Made by a program: the position numbers and the translations under genes. This document shows positions 54,117 to 63,267 of a stretch of DNA of 64,000 bases, in pieces. The stretch is from JBFEYJ01 sp041562215 (GTDB lineage Bacteria; Pseudomonadota; Gammaproteobacteria; Thiohalomonadales; Thiohalomonadaceae): positions 1 to 64,000 of the forward strand of contig JBFEYJ010000001.1 of NCBI GenBank assembly GCA_041562215.1, read 5' to 3'. Under the pieces are notes generated by a model, which was not told the DNA's origin, searched no databases, and saw only the letters and a list, made by a program, of their open reading frames with translations. How positions within the stretch are numbered: position 1 is the first letter of the stretch; each line of letters begins with the position of its first letter.

Positions 54117-55282
54117 CATCTACCTCGTCATGACAGGCACTAGCTCAGTATCACCACTCATCCCGTCAATGGCGAAGCAAGCAAAGCACCTCGTTCTGAT
54201 GGCTCTGTTTTCATCACCTCGGAAATGGTGCTGATCTGAGGTGGACCGCATCAAGCCTTTCCCGAGAGATTTGTTCACCCGAGACCATGCACCTAAGTGA
54301 CATTAAGCCACTCGAACTTCATGCCTATGAATTAACGTCATTGCCGGTCCCTTGGTCAGTGTGTTCTCTGTATATCATGCAATCAAAGAGCTGTCCCTTG
54401 GTACGATGCACCATGGAGATGTTTGAGATCATGAAGTGCATGTTACTGGAGCTTACCTGAAGAAAGTTTTTCCGAAGTCCCATGGCCAGCATCGCTGTAT
54501 AGCTTAGGGAAGTATCGAATTGTTTGCCTCCACATAAGCAGGCACGAGAACAAGGAGATACCCAAGAGTAAGGTTTGTTTTTCTATCAGCCTTATGCCCT
54601 ACAAACTTTAATAAGGGCAGTTCAATAGATTCAGCTTCACATGTCTCCTACAGAAATCCTTTATCCTTGGTATCCGTGAAAACGCTGTTGCCGTGGAAAT
54701 ACGGTGTCATTATAATATTTTGTCAAATACAAAACATTTCCTCCCATGGACTCGCCGTGCTTAACGACTTTCCTGTAAGAACACAGGGCACAGGATTCAA
54801 GTCAAAGCAGTGGATATTGGTAGCCAGAGCCGGCACATAGAACACTTTGAAAACAAAGGGAATTTATAAACATTCATCTTATATATCTTTTCAAACAACC
54901 AAGAACCGCTTCCGAGATACCGGCTGAAAAGGAAATACGTTAGATTGTAGGCAAGAGCTTAAAGATTTTATTCTGAAGAGACACTCAATGCATTGGGTAA
55001 GGCGGTAATGTTCTCTACTTTCAATCATGACACAGTACTACCATCCCTGGCTGTAGTTTTTATGAAGGTATTACCTGTTTTCGTCCAGAGTACATACCCT
55101 GAGTTTATTATTACTTTAAAGCCCCGATTAAACTCAGTGTGAAATACAAGACTAAAAAATGAATTTAGCGAAGGCGTTCTTCTCAGTTATTTTAGCTGCT
55201 TGGTCGCGAAAATCTTCGACCATCCCACCTATCCTTCCCTGTCTATCGGGTAGCACCCACACACAGAGTTGAGTGCATAATC
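54117..55282. other. AT-rich stretch without convincing genes
   Basis: About 1.2 kb in which no frame of useful length has a ribosome site or recognisable product. The base composition changes here from the GC-rich left part to the AT-rich right part. I find no terminal inverted repeats or transposase remnant by eye. It may be decayed coding DNA at an island edge. Confidence 0.45.
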
Positions 55283-55702
55283 ATGCAAGAAGAACCTCCT
55301 TCTGTATATTACCAGTTGGACAAGAAACCAACCAACTCACTTGCGCACCACAACTACCGTCAATGGAGTTACTTATTCTATTTTCTTACCTATGTCATTA
55401 ATCGATTATTCATGGTAACAAGGTACCGTAACCGAGAAGCAAACACGATAAGCGGCACAACTATAGTGACCCATGATAATTTTAACAAAACCATAAAGAC
55501 CGAAAATACTTTATGGGTGTTTCGTCATAAAAAGAAAGCCAATCATAAACCTGACACACTATGCCCAATAACAATTAGAAAAAACAATGATAATGGCAGG
55601 CACCAAAACACTCGGTTCTATAAAGAAAACCCTACCCAAAGACAATCACTCTTCCCGACATTTAGTGCCTCCTCAAAAGCACCCCTTTCGATTGGACATT
55701 AG
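55283..55702 (+). CDS. Doubtful hypothetical protein
   Basis: A 139-residue frame, very rich in Asn, Lys, Thr and His with a short hydrophobic patch (YLFYFLTYVINRLFMV). The upstream bases contain no clear ribosome site. Composition could simply reflect AT-rich non-coding DNA. A small regulator or immunity-type membrane peptide for the downstream cluster is possible but unsupported. Confidence 0.2.
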   Translation: MQEEPPSVYYQLDKKPTNSLAHHNYRQWSYLFYFLTYVINRLFMVTRYRNREANTISGTTIVTHDNFNKTIKTENTLWVFRHKKKANHKPDTLCPITIRKNNDNGRHQNTRFYKENPTQRQSLFPTFSASSKAPLSIGH

Positions 55703-56117
55703 TGAGCTTGAAACCAAACCTTTAACGTGGCTCACACCACTTTTCAAAGAAGACATTTAGTAACACCGGCTTCAGTGAGACCTACTGGCCTTAATAAATC
55801 ATAGCCCGACGTTAAAGGTGCGGCCACACGCAGGCACTAACGACTTAAAAAATCATAAAAAAACACACCATCATCATGGACGAGATGGGATTCATCCGAC
55901 CACAACCATGACATTCAATCCAAAACCTGACAAACAAACCCACTCACAACCACTGAACTTTCGGCGGTCATACATCTGAGCGACACCTGAAAGGCAAGAA
56001 ACGCATTAATAAAATGCACCACACAAATCAATCAACACACTCTGTCAAACCCGGCCCCTCCCACCTGCATCCTTTTAATCGAAAGGCCGGAGAGGCCTAC
56101 AACTGGAGCAACATAAA
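55703..56117 (+). promoter_or_regulatory. Leader region of the TOMM cluster
   Basis: About 415 AT-rich bases with no gene, directly upstream of the kinase fusion. It must contain the cluster promoter unless transcription starts further left. TTAATAAAAT near 56010 is a possible -10 region; no -35 is obvious. GGAG at 56105-56108 is the ribosome site of the kinase gene. Confidence 0.35.
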
Positions 56118-59100
56118 ATGAAAAAAAAATACACCAAAAAAGACAAAGAACCGTTACCTTTATTTGCCTCTAAAGAATACCGGTTGATGGAAAAAATCGG
56201 TGAGGGTGGTTTTGGACAAGTATACCGAGCAATTCACCTCAACACCAAACAACAGGTCGCTATAAAAATATTAAAGATCCCACCTAAACTGGATAGTAAC
56301 AAAAAGCGTCGCTATATTGATCGATTCGAGCGAGAATCCCTATTAGTTAGTCGCTTACAGCATCCGAATATCGTTCGTTTACTCGACAAAGGTCAGCTTG
56401 AGAGCGGACTGATTTACACTGTATTTGAATTTATTGACGGAGAATCGTTAAAGGACAGATTGTTGAAGTCAGGCGCACAAAGCCCACTTGCTACCAAAGA
56501 GATTATGGCACAGGTACTTGACGGGCTTTCCTATGCACATGAGAAAGGCGTCATCCACAGGGACATTAAGCCGGCTAACATCATGCTGGTAACAACACAA
56601 AACAAAACTTACGTAAAGATACTCGACTTCGGAATAGGCGCATTGATCAATGAGACATATCATCCAGACTATAAAAGCATCACACTCACCCAGGAGACCC
56701 TTGGCACACCATCCTACTGCTCTCCTGAGCAATTACGCGGGGAGCCCCCGACTCCGAAATCCGATCTGTATGTGTGGGGGCTGTTATTTATCGAATGCAT
56801 AACAGGTAGCCCTGCCATCTATGGCTCCAATCTTGCATCTGTATTTCATAAACAGCTCAACCAGGAAAACGTCCCGATACCTGCGTTAATTGCAGGCCAT
56901 CCTATTACCGGACTACTTAGGCGCGTTTTAGAAAAAAAGAGTACTGAACGTGCTGGGTGTGCTTCAAGCATTTACAAGGAACTTATTCAACTTAACTTTT
57001 CAGCTGTGGCACCCATACCGGCATCACCTTTATCAGAAAAGGACAATTGGCCATCAAGCTCCAATGAATGCATGACTCAAACACTCCTGAACGATCACGA
57101 CGTTACCTCCAAAGGTGTAACAGAGCGTAAACAGCTATCAGTTTTATGCGTACGTGTAAATGTAAAGTCAACAGCAGAGACTTTTGATCATGAAATTATA
57201 GAGGCACTACATCGAGATCAAAAATCCCAATGTTGCGATATTGCCATTGAATATAGCGCCATCCATGTTGGCAGCTTGGGTGATTCATTGTTGTTTTATT
57301 TCGGGTACCCACTAGTAAGCGATAGTGACGCCAGGCTTTGCGCTAGAACTGCCCTTGATATTCTAAGCAGGATAAAGAAACGTAACTCACTACTGAACAA
57401 TACACAAGGTCTCGTGATCGAAGTATGCAGCGGTATACATACGGGCATTATGACCTGCTATAGCGATATTATTCCAGATGGTGAAACAGCCAACATTGCC
57501 ATAGAGCTTGCACGTAGCGCGCTGCCAAGTCAGATATTGTGCTCTGAAGCAAGCAAACTGATTCTTGATACTTACATATCATTCGAGTACTCAGAGTCTC
57601 GGCAAATCGGAATTGACTCGCGCGAGACAATAGTATATTTGCTTACAGGTGAACGCCATGTGGAGGCATTTGGTTTCTTGAGAGCGAATCGGCACCATGA
57701 CTGCTTTATCGGTCGAAAGGATGAGCTCGAACGCTTAACCAGTTTATTGAAACAAAAAAGAATTAAGAGAGTTGTACGCAAACGCCAAAACTGCAGATTT
57801 TTCCATGTACATGGTGAGGCAGGAATAGGTAAGTCACGTCTGGTTTTTGAACTAAGAGACCGAGCAAAGAATTATAAACATATCGTTATTCAATGCCTCC
57901 CCGAGCATAAGCATCACGCACTATTCCCAATCTTAAACATTATCAGATACCAATACTCACTTGATGCACATTCACCGGCTACCGCAGTGTCTCAACTTCG
58001 CAATGCTCTGGTGACTGGGGGGAACACCAGAGAACAGGATGCAATTGCTCTACTGTGTCTATGGCTTAATTTACCCATCCCGGATAATGTTCCACCTATA
58101 GCGATCTCACCTGACAAACAGAAAGAACGGCTACATGAAGCATTAGGCACGCTATTAACAAGAGTCGAGAATTCTTCGCCTGAATTTATCACTCTCTATA
58201 TTTTTGAAGATATGCACTGGGCTGACCCTGCCAGCATAGAATTTATCGCCTACCTATTATCAAACAGGCGCTTCCAGGAAGAAGGTCACATATTTATCAG
58301 CACATCAAGACAACGTCTGCCGGCAACACTGAACACTCTTGATATAGATAGCATTGTATTGCACAAACTCAACCCTGATATGGTAAAGGAATTCATTATC
58401 ACCATGTTTGATAATGAGGTGCTTGAGGAAAGAGTTATTTCACTGATCACTGAACGTACAGACGGCATCCCTCTATTCATCGAAGAATTTATCGCCATGC
58501 TAAAGCAGAAGCAAATTGTTCAACGCTTAAACGGAATCATCGACTTCTCAAAGCCTGAAAAAATCAATGAACTACCCAACAACCTTAGAGACTCTTTGCA
58601 GCAGAACCTGGATGAATTAGTGTATGCGAAAGAAACCGCTCAAATGGCGGCGACCATAGGACGAGAGTTTACCTACGACTTACTTGTCGCCTGCAGTCAT
58701 CGCAGTGAAGAACAGGTGCAATCTGACTTGAATGAACTTCTTGAATCGGAGTTGATATATATTCAGCGCAAGGTGGATTCTGATAGTTACATTTACAAGC
58801 ACGCATTGATTAGGGATGCTGCTTACGAGAGCATGCCGCTATTGAGAAGAAAAGATGCACACAGACAAATCGCCGTAGCATTGGAGAGTGGGCATGTGGC
58901 GAACATGTCCCATAACCCAGCCGTAATGGCAATGCATTGGAGCAAAGCTGGTGACTGTGAAAAGGCTGTCGAGTATGGTATCAAAGCGGCCAATATGGCA
59001 CTCAGACGTTCATCGGCCGGTGAAGCTATTAAGCATGGACTTGAGGCACAGTCTTGGATTGAAAAAATTGAAGAAAAAAAACAGCTGAACAACAGACTCG

Positions 59101-60107
59101 AGATATATGGTGTATTGACATCGGCCTATATGGAAACCAAAGGCTGGGGATCTAAAGAGGTGCTTTTTTACTCTGAAGAGTCACTTAAGTTGTTAAAATC
59201 AGAAAAACGACATGATGCTCTTGTTTCACACCTTTGGTGGAAAGTGCTTAACGGGATCGTAGGTGGCAGGCGTGAAGACCTGGCGAATATTTCCGCACAA
59301 ATGAATACACTACTTGCTCATGTCAACAAAATAAATAAGTCCGCCATTAAGTGTGCAGAAGGTTTTTATCACTTTACCGAAGGTGACCGGATAGCCTGTA
59401 TCGAAGCGTTAAGTTCATCAATTAATTACTATGATCCTAAGGCAGAAATAACTCATCAGCAACTTTACGGGTTTGATGTCGGCGTCTTTGCAAAAGCGAC
59501 TATAGCACGCGCATACGCTGACACCAACCAAATAGAAAAAGCGGTTAAATATGCGGAGGACGCTGTCACAGAAGCAAAGATTCACGAACACATTCCATCT
59601 ATCGGTATATCGTTAATGTATTACGGTTTAGTACATCAACAGTACCAGAACAGGAAACTGGTAAAAGAATCATCACAAGAGCTTCTTGATATTTCAGAGA
59701 AGCATAACCTACCAATATACAAGGGATTTGCGCAAATGCTTTATGGATGGGCTACCAGAGACATCACACAAGCCGAGATAGTACTCAGTAATTTGACGAC
59801 AGCCGGATCACTACACGGACTGGGACAGTTTCAATCATTTTACGCTGAACTCTACGCAGAGAATGGCGACTACCAGGAGGCTGCAAGAAAGATCGATGAA
59901 TGCTTAGCCTTAGATCAGGCTATCAATGAACCGAATTACCGAGCCTACCTATTATTTAAAAGAGCTCAATATTTACTTTGTAGTGGTTACTACAATCGGA
60001 AAGCCGGATTAAAAGACCTCGATGACGCATATGCGTTAGCCAAACTTCAGGGAGTGAGTTACATTATGCAAAAGATAAAAGAGCTGAGAAAGAACCTCAA
60101 AAACTAA
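56118..60107 (+). CDS. TOMM-system kinase / cyclase-like / ATPase fusion protein
   Basis: A 1329-residue protein. Residues about 20-290 are a complete Ser/Thr kinase: GEGGFGQVYRA, VAIKIL, HRDIKPAN (His near 146), DFGIG and GTPSYCSPEQ. Residues about 335-510 resemble a class III nucleotide cyclase, but the first metal Asp is absent (SVLCVRVNVK) and the second motif reads GDSLLFYFG, so cyclase activity is doubtful. Residues about 530-830 form an AAA/STAND-type ATPase with GEAGIGKS (near 566) and IFEDMHWADP (near 695). The rest is TPR-like helices. This layout matches the family named TOMM system kinase/cyclase fusion, found beside azole-peptide clusters. It probably regulates the cluster; what it senses is unknown. 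Confidence 0.9.
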   Translation: MKKKYTKKDKEPLPLFASKEYRLMEKIGEGGFGQVYRAIHLNTKQQVAIKILKIPPKLDSNKKRRYIDRFERESLLVSRLQHPNIVRLLDKGQLESGLIYTVFEFIDGESLKDRLLKSGAQSPLATKEIMAQVLDGLSYAHEKGVIHRDIKPANIMLVTTQNKTYVKILDFGIGALINETYHPDYKSITLTQETLGTPSYCSPEQLRGEPPTPKSDLYVWGLLFIECITGSPAIYGSNLASVFHKQLNQENVPIPALIAGHPITGLLRRVLEKKSTERAGCASSIYKELIQLNFSAVAPIPASPLSEKDNWPSSSNECMTQTLLNDHDVTSKGVTERKQLSVLCVRVNVKSTAETFDHEIIEALHRDQKSQCCDIAIEYSAIHVGSLGDSLLFYFGYPLVSDSDARLCARTALDILSRIKKRNSLLNNTQGLVIEVCSGIHTGIMTCYSDIIPDGETANIAIELARSALPSQILCSEASKLILDTYISFEYSESRQIGIDSRETIVYLLTGERHVEAFGFLRANRHHDCFIGRKDELERLTSLLKQKRIKRVVRKRQNCRFFHVHGEAGIGKSRLVFELRDRAKNYKHIVIQCLPEHKHHALFPILNIIRYQYSLDAHSPATAVSQLRNALVTGGNTREQDAIALLCLWLNLPIPDNVPPIAISPDKQKERLHEALGTLLTRVENSSPEFITLYIFEDMHWADPASIEFIAYLLSNRRFQEEGHIFISTSRQRLPATLNTLDIDSIVLHKLNPDMVKEFIITMFDNEVLEERVISLITERTDGIPLFIEEFIAMLKQKQIVQRLNGIIDFSKPEKINELPNNLRDSLQQNLDELVYAKETAQMAATIGREFTYDLLVACSHRSEEQVQSDLNELLESELIYIQRKVDSDSYIYKHALIRDAAYESMPLLRRKDAHRQIAVALESGHVANMSHNPAVMAMHWSKAGDCEKAVEYGIKAANMALRRSSAGEAIKHGLEAQSWIEKIEEKKQLNNRLEIYGVLTSAYMETKGWGSKEVLFYSEESLKLLKSEKRHDALVSHLWWKVLNGIVGGRREDLANISAQMNTLLAHVNKINKSAIKCAEGFYHFTEGDRIACIEALSSSINYYDPKAEITHQQLYGFDVGVFAKATIARAYADTNQIEKAVKYAEDAVTEAKIHEHIPSIGISLMYYGLVHQQYQNRKLVKESSQELLDISEKHNLPIYKGFAQMLYGWATRDITQAEIVLSNLTTAGSLHGLGQFQSFYAELYAENGDYQEAARKIDECLALDQAINEPNYRAYLLFKRAQYLLCSGYYNRKAGLKDLDDAYALAKLQGVSYIMQKIKELRKNLKN

Positions 60108-60133
60108 AAGCAACTTATATGGAGATAAAAAAA

Positions 60134-61039
60134 ATGAATAACACTCTGGTAAGTAGTGGTAACACGTTAATGGACCTTAGGTTAATGATTCTAAGGACAA
60201 TTTCACAAGTTTGGCAAAAACCGGACTTGAGGGAAGTAATTGAATCAAAAACACCGATCCAACTCTATCAATATTTTGCACAAGAATTTAATTACCATGC
60301 AGCATTTGAAAACTTTGGTATAAAATTCATGAAACCCACTGCAGAATGGAACTTTTATGGCGACAATCAGTGGACAAAGCCGGAAGATGAAACCATCACA
60401 ATCACCCTCCCACGCAACGAACAAAGCAGCACTTTTAACGCAACTGACAAATTATTTGAATATTATAGCTACTTCCCGACTTTCTTCGGCTTAATGAGAA
60501 AGACTGGCGGACGAATCGAAACACATGACAGTGCGATTAAATCGTCTTCTGCAAGTCTGGTTCAAGGAACAAGCTCGATGTCCGGCACTGACTTCCATGG
60601 AAATGATTATGATCTTGGCGTGTCTGAGGATCCTTTCCTTGGATTTGGTGGAGTCTTACTAAAGATAATTGCCGCTTCATGGGAAAACCCTGAACTGACA
60701 AAAATGATTGACTATAATTACCAAAAAAATAATAACCATTCATCCAATGAAACCTATTACGCAAATATAAAATCAATGCTCAATAAGTACTATGATTTTG
60801 AATTCCCTTGGGCATTTAACCTAAAATTTGTTTTTCCCTCCGATGAGGAATCATTCTGGTTCGAGAAAGATGGTGAATGGACTTGGAGAAAAGCCGATAA
60901 CAATGGTGGACAATTAATCAGAAACACCGTATCGCTAGAGATCCCAAATGCACCGACAACAGGCGAGACGAGCGAAACAGCCATGGCATTGGCAAGATAT
61001 AACATGATAGGTCCAGCATACCCATTTACCTGTTCATAG
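60134..61039 (+). CDS. TOMM precursor-like protein with two tandem leader-type repeats
   Basis: A 301-residue protein; GGAG lies nine bases before the ATG at 60134, which is better than the ATG at 60119. It contains two related halves. Half one (about 13-120) has LMILRTISQVWQKPDLREVI and half two (about 172-301) has VLLKIIAASWENPELTKMI, each followed by an aromatic beta stretch and an ITLP or LEIP end. This resembles nitrile-hydratase-like leader peptides of the BMA_0021/BMA_0022 precursor group. Only half two ends in a core-like tail, GPAYPFTCS, with Thr299, Cys300 and Ser301 as cyclisable residues. A Ser/Thr-rich linker (about 133-152) joins the halves. It lies between the kinase fusion and the cyclodehydratase. 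Confidence 0.72.
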   Translation: MNNTLVSSGNTLMDLRLMILRTISQVWQKPDLREVIESKTPIQLYQYFAQEFNYHAAFENFGIKFMKPTAEWNFYGDNQWTKPEDETITITLPRNEQSSTFNATDKLFEYYSYFPTFFGLMRKTGGRIETHDSAIKSSSASLVQGTSSMSGTDFHGNDYDLGVSEDPFLGFGGVLLKIIAASWENPELTKMIDYNYQKNNNHSSNETYYANIKSMLNKYYDFEFPWAFNLKFVFPSDEESFWFEKDGEWTWRKADNNGGQLIRNTVSLEIPNAPTTGETSETAMALARYNMIGPAYPFTCS

Positions 61040-61046
61040 CAGTTTT

Positions 61047-63230
61047 ATGAAGGCGATTAATTTCTCGCTACAGTGGAACCCCCGCTTTTCAATATACAAT
61101 CTTGATTGCGGAGGCGCCATTTTATTGGGCGATAGTGAACAGTTCCAATTAACCAAAAAAGACTTTTATGAAGTTAATGCTGTAATCACCAGAAAGGGAA
61201 ATCTGTATGATTATGTCTTTGAGACAGAAGACCTATCAGAGCAAGTTTCGCGAATTGAGCGAATTGATACATTGGTATCAACCAACATTATCACTCGCAA
61301 TCAAGAGGATGATCTAACTTATTTAATCCCGGACTTTTTATCTCAAATTGAGGAAATTTGTTGCGGATCGATAAATATATATTTTCTAAGCACCTTAGTA
61401 GATAAGTCATTTATTACAGAGTGGCTATTGGGCATTGACTCACTTGACGACATGACAATCGTCATTGTCGATGATTATTTAGACCCAAGGTTACTGAGAA
61501 TAAGCGCCTATCTGGCAAAGAAAAAGACAAACTGGATACTCATCAAACCAGTCGGCTTGACGGCTATGGTGGGACCCTACTTCAACAGTAATCGCCCTGA
61601 CGCACCATGTTACCACTGCCTCCATACAAGGCTAGTCCAAAACAACCCCGTTAGGGAGTGGTGTCGAAGACACACTAAGAGTGATAGCCAGTTGGCAGTA
61701 CCTGTTATGGTTAGTCATGTGTCCATTAGACACGCACTTGAAAATTTTACAAGGTGTTATCTTCAACATTTACATGATAGACCCGATAGAGACAACATCA
61801 TATACACCATTAATCCTGATGTCGCAGATACACAAGTGGGTAAATTTCACAATGTTATAAAAAGACCACAGTGCTCCGGCTGTGGTGATTCTGATTTATT
61901 TAAAAAAATGAATGATATCCCGATACATTTACTTGATTGTATAATACATGATGACACAGATGGTGGTTATCGGAACATTGCCAGAGAGGTAACCTTAGAC
62001 AACAATGACAAACTGATCAGTCCTGTTAGTGGAATCATTAGCGAACTTAAGAACATTACTGATGATGAAAATCCGGACGAAATGGCAATCTACCAAGCAG
62101 CTTATTATCAAACCACCTACAATGAAAAAACAATTACGGCCGATACCTTCGTCCAACTATCACTTGGAAAGGGGATATCAAAAAAGCAGGCCATGTCCAG
62201 CGCTATTTGCGAGGCGATTGAGCGGCAGGCAGCACAGTTTAACGGCGAGGAATCATTTATACTTTCCACTCCTAAAAAGCTAGATAATAGAGCATTCCAG
62301 CCTCAGTCACTTGCACAGTTCAGTCAAGCACAGTACAAAACATTCGCTCATTTCGAAGCGACAAGCCTGGATAATCCTCAGTGGGTTTGCGAATACAGTG
62401 AAAATACACCTATTCACTGGGTGCGAGGGTGGTCGTTAACTAAGCAGGAACATGTTTACTTTCCTGCTGCTTTCTGTTTCGCCAACACACCTTTTACTGA
62501 TCACAAATACTCCCTCTATACACACAATGGCAATGCTGCAGGCAATACACAAGAAGAAGCGATTCTTCAGGGAGCCCTTGAAGTTATCGAAAGGGATGCG
62601 GTTGCAATATGGTGGTACAACCAAATCCCGCGACCCGAGATAGCACTGGATGTGGTACCACAAGATACACTTAAAATAATATCTAAAACCCTGTCCGCAG
62701 ATTGGGATTACTGGTTGCTGGATATATCACACGATATTAGTGTGGTCAGCTGCGTTGCAGTAGGTCGCCATAAAGAATCTGAGAAGTTTGTTTTAGGCTT
62801 TGGCAGCCACATGGAGGTATTGATTGCCTGTCAACGGGCACTAACAGAGATGTTTCAACTAATCACTATCAAAGATAAAGTTACTGGCCCCTTTGACTTC
62901 AATAATATCCCGCCCCATCCGTTCATGTTCCCGCGACGACATTCAGCTACAAAAAAAGCTACTGACTTCAATACAATTGAGACAAACAACATTCGCGAGG
63001 GCATTCTATACCTAATGAAAACATTAACAAATTGTGGCCTCGAACTTTGTGTCGTAAGTTATTCCAGAGCGGATATTTCCCTAAAGACGCTAAAAGTCAT
63101 CATTCCTGGTTTATCCCACTTCTGGCCTCAGCTGGCGAACGAGAGACTATATGATGTCCCGGTCCGTTTAGGATGGCTAAGCCAGCGATTAAAAGAAGAA
63201 GAGCTCAATCCCTTAGAGCTGTATTTATAA
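61047..63230 (+). CDS. Fused TOMM cyclodehydratase (E1-like C domain plus YcaO D domain)
   Basis: A 727-residue enzyme. Residues 1-90 fit a leader-binding winged-helix domain; about 100-290 is the E1-like part with zinc-type pairs C188/C191 and C276/C279. Residues about 310-727 are the YcaO domain with ATP-binding motifs SLGKGISKKQAMSSAICEAI (372-391) and TQEEAILQGALEVIERDA (501-518). Such fusions activate the backbone with ATP to turn Cys, Ser or Thr into azolines. The end reads NPLELYL and not the Pro-rich PxPxP tail of many family members. It starts 7 bases after the precursor stop without a clear ribosome site, so translation may be coupled. No flavin dehydrogenase is seen in the window. 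Confidence 0.93.
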   Translation: MKAINFSLQWNPRFSIYNLDCGGAILLGDSEQFQLTKKDFYEVNAVITRKGNLYDYVFETEDLSEQVSRIERIDTLVSTNIITRNQEDDLTYLIPDFLSQIEEICCGSINIYFLSTLVDKSFITEWLLGIDSLDDMTIVIVDDYLDPRLLRISAYLAKKKTNWILIKPVGLTAMVGPYFNSNRPDAPCYHCLHTRLVQNNPVREWCRRHTKSDSQLAVPVMVSHVSIRHALENFTRCYLQHLHDRPDRDNIIYTINPDVADTQVGKFHNVIKRPQCSGCGDSDLFKKMNDIPIHLLDCIIHDDTDGGYRNIAREVTLDNNDKLISPVSGIISELKNITDDENPDEMAIYQAAYYQTTYNEKTITADTFVQLSLGKGISKKQAMSSAICEAIERQAAQFNGEESFILSTPKKLDNRAFQPQSLAQFSQAQYKTFAHFEATSLDNPQWVCEYSENTPIHWVRGWSLTKQEHVYFPAAFCFANTPFTDHKYSLYTHNGNAAGNTQEEAILQGALEVIERDAVAIWWYNQIPRPEIALDVVPQDTLKIISKTLSADWDYWLLDISHDISVVSCVAVGRHKESEKFVLGFGSHMEVLIACQRALTEMFQLITIKDKVTGPFDFNNIPPHPFMFPRRHSATKKATDFNTIETNNIREGILYLMKTLTNCGLELCVVSYSRADISLKTLKVIIPGLSHFWPQLANERLYDVPVRLGWLSQRLKEEELNPLELYL

Positions 63231-63267
63231 CACTTTCTCCACCAAAGGTGGATCAAAGGTTTACGTA

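Noticed and set aside
54200..54600. Possible transposase remnant at the island edge
   Set aside because: No frame gave a recognisable transposase motif and no terminal repeats were visible; recorded only as non-coding DNA.
55145..55272. 36-residue signal-like peptide frame starting at about 55159
   Set aside because: No ribosome site and no conserved feature; too short to separate from chance in AT-rich DNA.
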